Shown here piece after piece: positions 1 to 11,405 of a stretch of 64,000 nucleotides of DNA. Both the position numbers and the translations under genes were made by a program. The notes under the pieces are model-generated. The model made no database searches and was not told where the DNA came from. It worked only from the letters and a program-made list of their open reading frames with translations. The DNA comes from Symsagittifera roscoffensis (Eukaryota > Xenacoelomorpha > Acoela > Convolutidae): assembly GCF_963678635.1 (NCBI RefSeq), contig NC_087069.1, forward strand, positions 22,722,360-22,786,359. The letters are read 5' to 3'. Position 1 is the stretch's first letter. Every line of letters begins with the position of its first letter.

Positions 1-572
1 ATTATATAAATAGAAGAACAGATAATTAAATAAATAAAGATGAACAAATAAAGAAACAAACATACGCAATCACATGACATAGCGCGATATAGTCCAGCCC
101 ACATGATAATTGATAACTGTGGACGTTATTTGTCGACACTTGACAACAGACAACATTAAAAAAAAACCCCGTTACACGATACCATAACACCTTGACTAAA
201 GTCTTCGGTGTAAAAAGTTGTAAAAATTTGTTCACCTGCTCACGCTGAATCTTTGATACAGTTCATAAGATGAACAATTTTTTCAAAAAGACTTTCTTAT
301 ATTGAGGTTTGGAAAAAATCAAAGAGAAGAACTGGAAAAGAGCTGCAACATCACACGTGAAAGTGATGCTCATGCGAGGTGGGGAAAAGGAAAAAGAGCC
401 TTAAGTTTTTTAATCATGCTCACCAGTCTTGCAGGGAAGCGCTTTTGCTCTCAAATGTTTGTTCGTTTTTGGAACTCAAGTGAACATGCTATCATGAACA
501 ACAAAAATGATGCGCCGATGATTTCGATAACGGAAAAACCGAGTCTTTTACTATTGTGTTGCTTTTTTATAG
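1..572. other. Upstream intron or flank with MITE-end remnants
   Basis: No convincing coding sequence. An open frame runs through 302-572, but its first part (about 318-397) consists of repeat: the strings AACTGGAAAAGAGC and GGAAAAAGAGCC are the right ends of the two short MITE types seen at 57746-57960 and 58215-58430. I therefore treat this stretch as intron. The serine-protease exon that should carry the IVGG start and the catalytic His is not seen here and probably lies before the window. Confidence 0.5.
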
Positions 573-1411
573 ATAAAACGCAACCGGGAAAAATCTTTGT
601 CGAAGTTGGTGACCACGACCAGTTCCGAGAACCACGACCAGAAACATCCGAAAATATCAACGCTTCTTACAGAAAAATCAACGCTTCTTACAGAATCCAC
701 CCTCAGTATGATCCAAAAACTCTTGATCACGACATTGCTCTGGTTTACTTGAGGAGCAAAACTACTGGGCTCAAGAGTATACATCTTTGCCACCAGGAAA
801 TCAAAAGCCCATATCCACTAACTACTCAAGGGATGGGGAGAATATTTTATGATGGCGAAAAGCCAGGTGCAGTTCAAGAAATCACGTGGAATGATGTTTC
901 ATCTTTTCAGTGCCCATTTGAGTATGTTTTCATTTATATATGCCACTAGCTTTTCATGTTTGCATGTTTACGTGAAATAGGGCATAACGATTTTAAAAAC
1001 TGTTCATATGGCAAATTGCATTAGAAAAAAATGTTTTTAAAGTCGAATCTTTTCACCTGTTTGCTTACGCTTACGCTTAAGAACATAAAAAATTTAATTA
1101 AATGGTTAAATAGTTTCCGAAAAAATCAAGGGAGACTGAAAAGGAACATGTAAAAGGCCAACTTATATTTACCAAACACATGTATTTTCAGGTCTCTCAA
1201 TTTGACTGGAAACGTCTGCCTTCTTGGGAGCAATTTGAGTAGCGATAGATATCGCACTTGCTTAGGAGATGAAGGGGGACCTGTGTATAAAGTTGCAAAT
1301 AACCAACCCCTGTGCCTCTTTTCTTTAGTTAGTGGGGGAAACATTTGCAAGGGATCCGCTTTTGGACCACGCGTATCTGACTACACTGCTTGGATCGAAA
1401 CTGTCTGGTAA
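573..1411 (+). CDS. Serine protease homologue (S1 fold, catalytic Ser replaced), 3' exons
   Basis: Two exons are visible. Exon A is 573-921 (acceptor TTTTTTATAG, donor GTATGT) and exon B is 1192-1411 (acceptor TATTTTCAG, stop TAA). Both junctions keep one frame. The protein shows S1-family landmarks in order: [10 protein letters not shown], then DHDIAL with the catalytic Asp, a Cys near GNVCL, the CLGDEGGP block, and a C-terminal helix YTAWIE. In active S1 enzymes the block reads GDSGGP. Here the Ser codon is GAA (1271-1273), a change needing more than one substitution, so the product is predicted to lack proteolysis. The residue at the S1 pocket floor (two before the Cys) is Arg, not the Asp of trypsin. 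A seven-residue stretch (KINASYR) is tandemly duplicated at about 656-697. The exon with the catalytic His is not in the window. It is probably secreted, as family members are, but no signal peptide can be seen. It could also be a decaying gene, though no stop interrupts the two exons. Confidence 0.8.
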
Positions 1412-1456
1412 TTATCTATTATGATGTGATTGGGTTTTTGGTTCTTTACCCCCCCA

Positions 1457-1457
1457 T

Positions 1458-1490
<33 letters not shown>

Positions 1491-1577
1491 AAACACACAC
1501 ACAGACATACACAAACACACCACACACACACACACACACAGACATACACAAACACACCACACACACACACACACACA

Positions 1578-1614
<37 letters not shown>
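1457..1614. repeat. (CA)n microsatellite
   Basis: Almost pure CA dinucleotide tract of about 158 bases with interruptions (TACACAAACA, GACATACACAAA, CACCACAC) that themselves repeat. It begins 45 bases after the stop of the protease homologue, so it may lie in its 3' UTR. The apparent reading frames in it on both strands are artefacts of the repeat. Confidence 0.97.
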
Positions 1615-1615
<1 letters not shown>

Positions 1616-2640
1616 CCTCCCCACGATGTTATTTCTTTTTTTAAAATTTATTTCCACGTAGTCCAATTGTCAACGAACTTGGATGAGTCTGCATATGCAA
1701 TTAAAGGAATAACTGGTCATTAAAAATATTTTCATACACCATATAAATAAAATGATGTTTGTCTATACAAAAAGAACAAAAGATGCGTATACAAAATGCC
1801 CATCGCTTATTTTTATTGGAATCCGAGGACAAAGGTCTTTTGGTTGTTGACATGGATCTCAAGGGTTAAGAGCAAGGACTCATCGTAAAGTTGACGTTTA
1901 TCTATACAAAAAAAAGATGTCTACACAAAATGCCGATCGGCTTTTTTATTGACAAAGATGTTTTGGCGGTTCAAAAGGATCCCAATATTTTCTCTAGCTT
2001 CCCTAACTTGTCAGTGGACTCCAGTGATTTTGTTGTTTTCATCGCTTGATTCGACAATTTTTCTCTGGATTCTTTGTTTATACTTTGTACATATTTTGTA
2101 CATACTGAACAAACAGCATCGAAACTGCCAGCGATCATATTGGCATTTCGTAGTCAGTCTCCATAAATACGCGAACTAATTGTTGATAACCGCTTCATTG
2201 AGTAAGGGTGTTAGCTCGCAGGTGAGGAAGCAGGTGAGTAGAAGAAGGGTACGAGTGATTTTGGGGTTAAAGCGACAAGGGGTAAGAAAGGAGGTTATTT
2301 ATTGGGAGAGGGGGTGTCGGGTTATAACGTGTTTGTTGAAAATGATGTGCCGCAAAATTTTTAATTGTTTGGGAGATATCATAAGCAAAACAGAATAATG
2401 CACGACTTAAAAAACGTTTTCAAAATCCTGTTTGAATGATAGCCTGCTCTAAATGAAAGAGGTTTAACCTTTCAAAAAATTGGTACAATTAAAAAAGTGC
2501 AAAAACTTCTTGTGTGTCTGTAGAGTCAGCTAGTCTTTTCTTACATTACATCCAGTTAAAAGCCCTTTGAAATCTTCAGTGGAGGAACTCCGCGAAGTTC
2601 TACAGCTCGTTTTTTGGAAATATTTTCACTGGAATACAAC
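1615..2640. other. No gene seen; short direct duplication
   Basis: No coding sequence supported. About 75 bases at 1752-1830 (GTTTGTCTATACAAAAA then ACAAAATGCC) recur diverged at 1892-1965, about 140 bases later. A purine-rich, comparatively GC-rich strip lies at 2200-2340 with no recognisable content. Confidence 0.5.
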
Positions 2641-2830
2641 TTGGCCCAATCTGAGTATTTAAGACTCTTGGTTCTCGAATTTTAAATTGTCATCTTTTAG
2701 TTTATATATCATCGAAATGATGATCACACTCCGATAATTTACTAAATAACAAACTGAACATTACCCTTTTTTTCAAGTAAAAAATTTGAAAGATTATCCA
2801 CATCATGAAAATCATCGGGGGGGGGGCATT
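2640..2830 (-). repeat. BEL/Pao element 3' noncoding segment, copy 1
   Basis: The segment starting at AAGACTCTTGGTTCTC and ending in ATCATGAAAATCATCGGG followed by a G run recurs at about 9500-9710, 11405-11560 and 13501-13645, each time next to BEL/Pao integrase or RNaseH sequence. It is therefore taken as the noncoding region downstream of pol (3' UTR or LTR part). I could not pair two LTRs. Confidence 0.55.
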
Positions 2831-3809
2831 AGTTATGGAGACCAGAGGGGTTAGGGCTCTGTATTATAATTGCTTGTGAGGTCTAAAAATCCGTTTATGG
2901 TTTTAGTGAAGCTATTTTCATCGCGGGCCTAGTAAGTCTTCTTAACGCTGTTTTGATTACGCATGAGCGCGCAAGGCCATCAGGACCGGTAAACCTTTCA
3001 ACAACCTTACCCAGGGGTCACAAGCTTCGTAGAGTAAAATCAGGGTTGTAGTCGCTTCCAGAAGCTGTCTATTCGGTCCTTGGTTAGCTTCCAGGATTTG
3101 TTGCTTAGTTTGTTGGTATTTGTTTGGGCGTAGAATGAAGCTGCGGTAGCGTAATTGAAAGGCCTCTCAAGTAGGAAGTGGTTAAGTGATGAGGCCTTCG
3201 CGCATTCCGCTACAAACTTGAAAAAAGATTCCTAGAAGACTGTTTGATCCTAAAATCAATAGAAGGACTCGATTGATGATCGAAACGAGACGCTTCCACA
3301 CACCACTAAAACGAAGACTAGGTGGTAGGCTAAGACGACAGTCGACAGACCTCATCTGAAGCTTGAATGCTGTTTCGTCTCTGTTGATATTTAAAGGTTG
3401 TTTCATGATTTGTTTAAGTGCGGCGAGAAAGTAGACTGCGTTATTCAAAAAAAATTATTTTAGGAGACCCACATTGCGCCATGAATCTACTAACTGCTGT
3501 CAAGAAGTTTTCATTTGTCAGATTGTCGGTAGCTTCCACGTGCGTTGCAAGCTTTGTTAAACAATTGAAGGGACATATATAGTTTTTTTCTGTGGTATCT
3601 TTTTCAGCAAAGTAGAATGGGCTGATGTAGTCAAGTCTAACGTTCTTGAACGGATATGGATTAGTTAAGGGTTCATAGAAGCGCTGTGCAGGTAGATCAG
3701 CAATGAAAGGGTTTATATTTTTTCCTTGAAAGCGGCTGCACAAGAAACAGTGGTGGCGATTGTGTCTCAAGTCTTTTCTGAGGTCCAAAATTATTAAACT
3801 TTCTTGCAA
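2800..3809 (-). mobile_element. BEL/Pao integrase fragment, left arm of a palindrome
   Basis: Minus-strand translation over 3182-3809 gives BEL/Pao-type integrase sequence in two overlapping frames (frameshift near 3445). It starts after the H2C2 region (CFLCSRF), then has the DYISPFYF block holding the first catalytic Asp of the DDE core, the CLTKLATHVEA strand, an SPK segment where the second Asp of the usual SDN is degraded, and the FSGVWK segment (usually FGGLWE). The remainder to 2800 is C-terminal integrase and 3' noncoding sequence. The arm is mirrored almost completely by 3810-4779. Confidence 0.8.
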
Positions 3810-4779
3810 GAAAACTTATTAAATTTGGACCTCAGAAAAGCCTTGAGACACAATCGCCACCTCTGTTTCTTGTGCAGCCGCTTTCAAGAAAAAAATATAA
3901 ACCCTTTCATGGCTGATCTACCTGCACAGCGCTTCTATGACCCCTAAACTAATCTAAATCCGTTCAAGAACGTTGGACTTGACTACATCAGCCCATTCTA
4001 CTTTGCTTAAAAAGATACCACAGAAAAAACTATATATGTCACTTCAATTGTTTAACAAAGCTTGCAACGCACGTGGAAGCTACCGACAATCTGACAAACG
4101 AAAACTTCTTGACAGCAGTTAGTAGATTCATGGCGCAACGTGGGTCTCACAAACTATTTTTTTTTAATAACGCAGTCTACTTTGTCGCCGCACGTAAACA
4201 AATCATGAAACAACCTTTAAATATCAACAGACACGAAACAGCAACCAAGATTCAGATGAGGTCAATCGACTGGTGTTTTAGTGGTGTGTGGAAGCCTCTC
4301 GTATCAATCATCAGTCGAGTCTTACGATTGATTTTAAGATCAAACAGTCTTTCCAGAAATCTTTTTCAAGATTGTAGTGAAATGCGAAGGCCTCATCACT
4401 TAACCACTTCCTACTTGGGAGAACTTTCAATTAAGCTGCCGCAGCTTCATTCTACGCCCAAACAAATACCAACAAACTAAGCAACAAATCCTGGAAGCTA
4501 ACCAAGGACCGAATAGACCGCTTCTGGAAGCGACTACAACCCTGATTTTACTCTACGAAGCATGTGACCCCTGGGTAGGGTTGAAACGTTAACGGTCCTG
4601 GTGGCCTTGCGCGCCCTTGCGAAACTAAAACAGCCTTGAGAAGACTTACAAGGCCCGCGGTGGAACTAGCTTCAGTAGCATCATAAGCGGATTTTAAGAC
4701 CTAACAAGCAATTATAATACCGAGCCCTAACACCTTTGGTCTCCATAACTAATTACCACCCCCCCCCGATGATTTTCAT
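3810..4779 (+). mobile_element. BEL/Pao integrase fragment, right arm of the palindrome
   Basis: Inverted copy of 2800-3809, meeting it head to head at about 3809 with roughly ten unpaired bases. Plus-strand frame 4073-4480 reads the integrase core (NENFLTAVSRFMAQ, FSGVWKP, LGELSIKLPQL, the last matching the C-terminal LTGRPLTSLP-like segment of the family). Small indels and substitutions separate the arms, so the fold-back is not very recent. The element is dead. Confidence 0.8.
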
Positions 4780-5405
4780 GATGATATTCAAGGAAAAAAA
4801 TCGAAAAAAACATAAACCTCTTTCATTTGGAGCGTACAAATTCGGTGCGAGGTGCACGCATTTATGATGTGCGTTTTTGATCATAGGTTGAATGCAGAAA
4901 AATAGGGTTTTTGCATGTAGAAAAATAGAGTTTTTTTGTTGCATCTGGCATTGGTGAATGCTTCAGTCTTCTTCGAGCTCAAATAAGGTTATTATCCATG
5001 AATGGCGAAAATGGCAGTAAATCATCTTCCAATTTCCAATGCTTTTTTTGGTAGTAAAACGTTTTACAGTATCAAGAAAATAGCGTGTTGTGATTGCTCA
5101 AAGAGCAAAGTAGAGTCCTAGCAACCTCCCGGTCGCTTATTCTTAAACTGCGTTTCCATTTTTGCTGAAGAAAGTCCTTGAACTGTAAAACAAAAGCAAT
5201 TGTGGGAAGTATACGAAACCAATCGAAATTACTCGAAACCTTTATGCCTGATCCCTTTTTTGCGCTAGTAGAATTATTTTCCTTTTCACTATAGCGTTAG
5301 TACGTAGAACGGTACTGTAGACTTTTTTTGTAGTAGTTCTCTCCTTATCTGTAGTGGTGGAAACTGGTTGAAACTGTGTCGTCCTTCAGTTTTCGGTGAG
5401 ACCAA

Positions 5406-5825
5406 TTAGATGCTGGTAATAATACGAAATCGGTCGGTTGCAACTAAAATTGTTCCACGTCCTGAAGGGGGATACGTCTTGTAGGTGGTTGGTCGTGTTT
5501 GGTTTACCGGGTATACGATGCCACTGTTGGGCTTCAGAAACCTACAAAATTTCATTAATTCTGCTCGCACAGTAAAACTTTTGCTTTTCTGGAATATTGA
5601 TCTATGCAAGTATTGTCTTACTATCCGTCCAGAAAAGACGGCGCTGAACTTTAGTCGAGGTTCTTTGGTTGTAATTTTGTATAGACGTGCACCAATTACT
5701 ACAGCTTGTAATTCGTGCTTGGGTATGCTGTCTTGGTTAATTGGTGCGAACTTGGTTCTTCCAATCATCAATGATGATTGTTTAGGGGCTTGGTTTGCAT
5801 TTCGGATATATGTGCAAACTTCCAT
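5406..5825 (-). pseudogene. BEL/Pao RNase H domain remnant
   Basis: A 139-residue frame shows GRTKFAPI, then IPKHELQAVVIGARL, which is the characteristic segment (P-x-LELQAAVLGARL) between reverse transcriptase and RNase H in BEL/Pao pol. It is followed by a region matching the strand where SDS-x-TVL normally holds a catalytic Asp (here degraded), FTVRAELMKF (usually F-VANRV-EI) and the GIVYPVN/TRPT segment (usually W-Y-P-G-xNPAD). Partial copies recur at 9082-9513, 11260-11405 and 13220-13402. Confidence 0.8.
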
Positions 5826-6099
5826 GTTGCACTGAGAAGCATCGGTAAAACATGTAGTTTTATGTCGCTGTGTCTGTCGAGTTCGCCTATGAACCTCGGT
5901 AATTTTAGATTATTATCTCTTCCACATTGTCGGGTAACTTTTTCAATAATTGGGATGAGGAACTTCTCGATTCCAACTTATACCAGATTGCCAAAGCTTT
6001 TGAAGCAGTATTTTGAGAGTTATGACAAATGGTGCTGTCAATTCCAGAGGATTGAAAATTATGGCTACAGTAGAAAAAGTATTACGTAAGGACATTTCT

Positions 6100-6667
6100 T
6101 CAGCCATTAATTTTTTTCAGTACGGACTGAATGATGAGTTTGTCATCCATAGTATCCCACTTTACTATTGTTTTCAATTTCAGGTTCGTTGAGGAAATCA
6201 AGCACTTCTGTAGTACTCGATACAAATTGGTTGAATTGAATCCTTTTGGAGTGGCGTCTTGAAATCTCAGTTGATTTTCGGACTTCCAGTAGATTGTCAT
6301 AGGAATGACCGATGTCATCCATGTAGGAAATGTTATGAATTAGTTGCTGTATGTTAGGTTCTTTGTTGCCAAAGTCGACGTGTGTTTGATGTCGGGCAAG
6401 CAAGGCTATTTCGGCCAAGAATTCAGCTCCAAAGACCATACACGTATACTAACACTGCTTAATGCCTTGATAAGTCGGCCACAAGAGTTGTAGTACATTT
6501 GATCGTCTTTTTGTGCCTATCTGCATTAACTTGCCTTCTATATCACCAGAAACTGCTATTGGTTTTTCTCTAAACCTCATTAGCAAACGAAACCTGTTAT
6601 TAAGTAGATCCGGTCCCGTGTCTAAACAAGAATTGAACAAAAACGCCGTTGAATTTTGATGCAGCAT
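6100..6667 (-). pseudogene. BEL/Pao reverse transcriptase remnant
   Basis: Two frames cover the palm. 6449-6667 has [12 protein letters not shown] and AVSGDIEG, matching the CL-x-GP-L and V-GDIE-MF blocks around the first catalytic Asp. 6143-6439 has the YMDD catalytic box at about 6314-6325 followed by the EVRKSTEISRR and STTEVL segments typical of this family. The frames are separated by stops near 6440, and sequence between blocks is lost or shifted. Confidence 0.85.
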
Positions 6668-6913
6668 TTTTTACACGTCGAACTTTACCAGGCTTCGGCG
6701 GATTTTTAACCGGATGGTGCGGTAGGTACCATATTTGTAACGGTGGCGGATGTAGAACAATTACGGGCATCAAAAAATTTTATCAATATCGGTTGCTAAT
6801 GGCTGGTCGCATAGTTGCATTGTTAGTTTGTCCTTCTCTAGTCGTCGTTGTAGAGATTCAAGTTGAGTTTTTAGCAACAACGTAGTTGAGTTTTTCTTCC
6901 AAGACAAACTAAT

Positions 6914-7156
6914 TCAGTGGCGGGTTCCGTCATGTTGAATGCTTTGTTTCATAAACATTAAGTGCTTAAAATTTAAGCTTGAAAATGGTCTTATAGTTAC
7001 AAGAGAAGTTGTGCTGGATTCTTCAACTTTCCAAAATTTTTCAATAATTTTGTTTGAGAAAGCATCCTCGTGTTCATTAAGGTCTATGAAATTGGTTAGA
7101 TGATAGTTGCACTGCTCATCTAAAAACTTTTGATGAAGCGGCCGGTTATCGTCCAT
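6914..7156 (-). pseudogene. BEL/Pao linker between protease and RT
   Basis: An 80-residue frame contains KFWKVEE, which matches the conserved L-x-FW-x-E-E stretch that precedes RT in BEL/Pao polyproteins, then a variable segment. Order and strand agree with the flanking protease and RT remnants. Confidence 0.6.
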
Positions 7157-7338
7157 CCCAGCAAGTTCCGCACTCGATACGGACTGCCGGCAAGGCCCTT
7201 TAAAAATGCATTCTTTGCGATATGCAAGAAAGTGTCGAGGCCGAGTAGAATGTGTACCGAATTGTGGAAGAGATTAGGAAAAGCAATTTGTCGTAGATGG
7301 TCATACCGGACATAAGTTGATCAGCGTTGAGACATCTA

Positions 7339-7635
7339 TTAAATCGCAGTTGATCGTTTCCACCAATCAGACTGATTGTAGTGTAAAATTGCAGAAGTCG
7401 AATTGAAAGGTTCTATGTGCAGTTGAATCAGATTCGACGAAACAGTTTCATCACTGAAAGCACCACGAAAGCTTAACTCAACTGTTTGACTGGGCTTACA
7501 CTGTGGGGTATCAGTTGTGCATTTATTAACATGAGAACAGCTGCTGCAATTGTCGAGAATTACATAGCAAGGAATCACTTGGTTGTTCTTGGGCATAAAC
7601 TGGAGTTGGTTTTTTAAACCAGCTTTTTTATTCAC
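7339..7635 (-). pseudogene. BEL/Pao A17-type aspartic protease remnant
   Basis: A 98-residue frame contains CYVILDNCSSCSHVN. In the family this site reads ALLD-x-GS-x-SFI; the Asp is kept and Gly-Ser is altered to Cys-Ser. Downstream is a strand-rich stretch of the expected size. Its place between the zinc knuckle and RT supports the call. Confidence 0.65.
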
Positions 7636-7739
7636 TTAGTTTTCCAAGTTTGTTTTGTTGGGTTTCTGAGCAGGTCGCTGCGCAGTTTTATCCTGATTCC
7701 TATATAAATTGGAGTGGTGTTTTCACCCGTAATTGTTCA

Positions 7740-8170
7740 GGATACAACGTCTTGCAGAAGAACAGCAAGCCGACCTATGCCTACCCAGGCGGTTGAAGCA
7801 CAACTGCTTATACTTCAATAATTGAGTTTTTTGTTGCGTAATTAGTTTTACAAAAGCTGGGCAGTGTACAATGTAATGATGTTCATTGTCCAGCGGACAT
7901 AACCATTTTCATTTACTTGGTTCTATCTTGAAGTTATTGCTTTTTCCCGGTATGCTGGCTGTTACGCATGGTTATGGGACATTTTGTTGTTAGTTGTTTT
8001 TCAAATCTTTGATTCCCGTAAAAGGGCGTGGCGCGTCGGGTAAAACGTCTGGATTCTCGCAAACTCTAGAGTAGTTGTTAAGCCAGTGCGTGAAATCTTT
8101 GAGTGTAGCGTAGTCCATCACATTATGTGCGCAGTTTTCTTCCCGTTTGAACAAGACTTAAGGACGTAGT
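7740..8170 (-). pseudogene. BEL/Pao gag remnant with zinc knuckle
   Basis: At about 7747-7801 the minus strand reads CFNRLGRHRSACCSSARRC, a CCHC-type knuckle of the BEL/Pao form (C-FNC-LGR-GHRS-xC-x-RRC) with one Cys changed to Arg. At about 8010-8150 a single frame contains LKDFTHWLNNYSRVCEN, a helical gag-like stretch. A 70-base tandem duplication at 8330-8466 (starting AGCTCATTAGCCGTTATTTT) follows in the upstream part. Confidence 0.65.
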
Positions 8171-8469
8171 TTAGAGCGAGAAAGTTCAGCGGGTTACTCG
8201 AGTTCAAGTCGGACGTGAAGTTGTTTAGTTCAAAATTGTGCACCATTTACGTAGAAAAGCAGCAAACCTGATGAATCTTAGAGGCTCATTAACATGCAGT
8301 TGATTTAAAATTTTCCAACTCCCTGGTGAAAGCTCATTAGCCGTTATTTTATCATTCTCTCATTCCGCAGGTTGTGCAGTTCCGTAGCTAAATTTTCAGA
8401 AGCTCATTAGCCGTTATTTTAACATTCTCTCATTCCGCATGTTGTGCAGTTCCGCTGCTAAATTGTCGT

Positions 8470-9030
8470 TCAAGGCTCTCAACAGAAGTGTAGCGAAACG
8501 TCCATTTGTTTATGATCGCTTGTTGTGAGATTTTTGGAGTCATCGTTAAAGCAGTGACAAAATTGAAGAATAGTATAAAAGGTTACAGAGAAATTATGAA
8601 ATGGATAAAAGTAGGATTAGGTATCAAGTATTTCGTATAAGGCTTTTTTAAGCTTTTAAGAAACTATGAAGTATCACGTACTTCATCTATTAAGTACCAT
8701 GTGTTTTTGATAATAATCAAGCGGTGAAATTAGGCTGATTTTTAAGTTTAACCTTTTGATTAGGATAAGATTAGTTTTTAGACTTCAGAGTTTCAATTTT
8801 TAATGGAAATATCACGCTATAGGCGTTCTAATGTTTTTTCACAAGTTTCGAGAAAACTTTTGGAGTAGCATGTTACTTTGCTTGCCCTTTTTTCTTGTTT
8901 TTTTCTGGTAAGGAGATTTTGGTTATCGGGTTCTGGGTATGGTGTTTTTTCAACAAAAAAGTCTACCTTTGAACCCCGAGGCTGAACAATTAAACAGGGT
9001 TTATGACAAAGTTATGGAACTTAAGCGAAT
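8470..9030. other. No gene seen; probable 5' part of the BEL/Pao copy
   Basis: AT-rich sequence upstream (minus strand) of the gag remnant. It should contain the leader or LTR, but I could not match it to any downstream LTR-like segment. Confidence 0.3.
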
Positions 9031-9499
9031 TATGAATACCAAGCACCGTGGATAAAAAAATTGTTGATAACTTTAGAACGGTTATGAGAAAGAAGTTTGA
9101 AAATGAATCTGCCCTGAGTTTTGAAAGGCTGTGAAGAGCTGCTGAAGAGTTGGTAAAATTTTGACACGGTTTGCTGGCCTTGAAGATGTATACTTGAAGA
9201 AATAGGGGTCATGTAAACTTTGAATAGCTGGAGGACTTCTTTGAAGCCCCTGATTCAAGTTGATGCCATTGAAGATGGTCGTGTAGTCTCTGGTGTCAGC
9301 TCTGCGGGACTTTTTGCGGCTCTGGAGGCAGCTCTGGGGGACCTTTGCCGCTCTGAAGGGAACATTTTTGATTTTCTGGAGTGTTGTTCTATGCAAGTAC
9401 CAACGTACTATCCGTTCAGCTCTGAGGGACCTTACCTGCTCTAGAATCAGCTCTGGCGGTTCCTTGTTTTTGCTTTTCTGTGGTCGCCAATAATTAAGA
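9030..9499 (-). mobile_element. BEL/Pao RNase H-end fragment with minisatellite
   Basis: The minus-strand frame 9082-9513 keeps the IVRWYLHRTTLQKIK stretch of the RNase H region seen at 5406-5825. Inside it the string CAGCTCTG followed by GGGACCTT recurs about every 30-45 bases (9297-9440), a local expansion not present in the other copies. Confidence 0.55.
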
Positions 9500-11405
9500 C
9501 TCTTGGTTCTCAAATCTTAAATTGTCATCTTTGAGTTTATATACTATCGAAATTTTGATCACACTCCAATTATTTACTGATTAACAACTGGAAGTTACCG
9601 TTTTTCTAAGTAATAAGTTAAAAAACTGTTTTTTTTAAGTAATACGTTTAAAAAATTATTCACATCATGAAAATCATCGGGTAGAGCATTACCTATGGAG
9701 ACCAAAGTGGTTAAGGCTCGGATTTCTAATTGATTGTGAGGTCTAGTCTAAAATCCATTTTTTGTTTCTACTAAAGCTAGTTTCAACGCGGGCCTAGTAA
9801 GTCTTCTTAACGCTGTACTGATTACGCATGAGCACGCAAGGCCATCAGGACCGGTAAACGTTTCAATAACCTTACCCAAGGGCCACATGCCTTGTAAAGT
9901 AAAATCTTCGAGGACCCACGCGAGGTAGTGTTTTTCTATGATTTCCTCTTTTTGGTTCCACTTGGTTCATTTCATCAGGGTCGGAGTCGCTTCAAGAAGC
10001 TGTCTATTCAGTCTTTGATTAGCTTCCAGGACTTGATGCTCGGTTTTTGCTATTTGTTTGGGCGTAGAATGAAGCTGCGGCAGCGTAGTTGAATGGCCTT
10101 CCAGGTAGGAAGTGGTTAAGCGAAGGTGGTAATGTGTAATTTATGTCGCAAATTTAATGGGTCAGTGGTCCTGAGTTGATGAGGCTTTTGCATTCTAGTA
10201 CAATTTTGAAAAAAGATTCCTGGAAAATTTGTTCGATCCTAAAATCAATAGAAAGACGCTCCCACACACCACTGAAAAGAAATGAAACGAGACGCCCGCA
10301 CACCACTAAAACTAAGACTAGATGGTAGGCCAAGACGCCAGTCCACTATACTCATCTGAAGCTTAGTTGCTGTTTCGTCTCTGTTGGTATTTGAAGGTTG
10401 TTTCATGATTTGTATACGTGCGGCGACATTGTATACTGCGTTATTCGAAAAAATTAGTTTAGGAGACACACTTTGCGCCATGAATCTACTAACTGCTGTC
10501 AAGATGTTTTCATTTGTCAGATTGTCGGTAGGTTCCAGGTGCGTTGCAAGCTATGTTGAACAATTGAAGGGACATATATATTTTTTTTCTGAGGTATCTT
10601 TTTCAGCAAAGTAGAATAGGCCGATGTAGTCCAGTCCAACGTTCTTGAACCGATATGGAATACTTTCCGGATCATCGAAACGCTGTGCAGTTAGATCAGC
10701 CATAAAAGGGTTTATACTTTTTCTTGAAAGTGGGTGCACAAAAACAGTCGAGGCGAATCGTCTCAAGGCCTTTTTGATCATAAATTGAACCGAAGGTACC
10801 TTTGCATGTAGAAAAAAAAGTCTTTTGAAAAGCACCTTGCATTTTCTGAACGCTTCACTCGTCTTCGCGCACGTTTATGTCCATGAATGGTGAGTATGGC
10901 AAAAACCCTTTTTCAATTTTCAATGCTTTTTTTGGTAGTTAAATGTTTAACAGTATCAGGGAAATAAGCGTGTTGTGATTGCTCAAAGACCAGAGTAGAG
11001 TCTTAGCAATCTCATGCTCGCCTTTTCTTAAATCGCGTTTTCATTTCCGCTGAAGAATGTCCTTGAATTGTAAGACAGGAGCATTTGTGGCAAGTAGACG
11101 AAACCAATCGAAATTACTCGAAACATTAATGATTGATCTCTTTTTTGCGCTAGTAGAACTATTTTTCCTTTTCACAATAGCGTTGGTATGTAGAACGGTA
11201 CTGTCGACTTTTACTGTAGTAGTTCACTCTTTATCTGTAGTTGTGAAAACTGGTTGAAAACTGTGTCGTCCTTTAGTTTTTGTTGAGACCAATCAGATTT
11301 TGGTATTATTACGAATTCGGTCAGTTGCAACTAAAAAAAAGTTCCACGTCCTGAAGGGGGATACGTCATGTAGGGGGTTGGCCGAGTTCCGTTTACCGGG
11401 TATAT
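9500..11405 (-). mobile_element. BEL/Pao partial tandem unit A (integrase and RNase H half)
   Basis: The unit starts with the 3' noncoding segment (9500-9710), continues with integrase C-terminal sequence and core (about 9960-10835; frames 10245-10502 and 10551-10835 with VGLDYIGLFYFAEK), the region between integrase and RNase H (10850-11250), and ends in RNase H sequence (GAAGGGGGATACGTCATG, 11350). At 11405 it breaks directly into the noncoding start of the next unit. Confidence 0.7.

Larger units (their letters stand above)
4780..8240 (-). mobile_element. Degenerate, nearly whole BEL/Pao retrotransposon (gag-pol)
   Basis: Reading on the minus strand from 8240 leftwards the order is gag, zinc knuckle, A17-type aspartic protease, reverse transcriptase, RNase H, then the integrase N-terminal region, which is the BEL/Pao order. 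No frame stays open over the whole length: each domain sits in a different broken frame, so it is a dead copy. The separate domain entries give the motifs. Its integrase core is missing; the sequence runs into the palindrome at 4779 instead. An env gene is not seen. Confidence 0.85.

Noticed and set aside
302-572. N-terminal extension of the serine protease homologue
   Set aside because: The frame covers MITE-end sequence and lacks the IVGG and TAAHC motifs expected upstream. An acceptor at 571-572 explains the exon start better.
1390-1723. Open frames rich in His-Thr or Cys-Val around the CA tract
   Set aside because: Direct products of the dinucleotide repeat.
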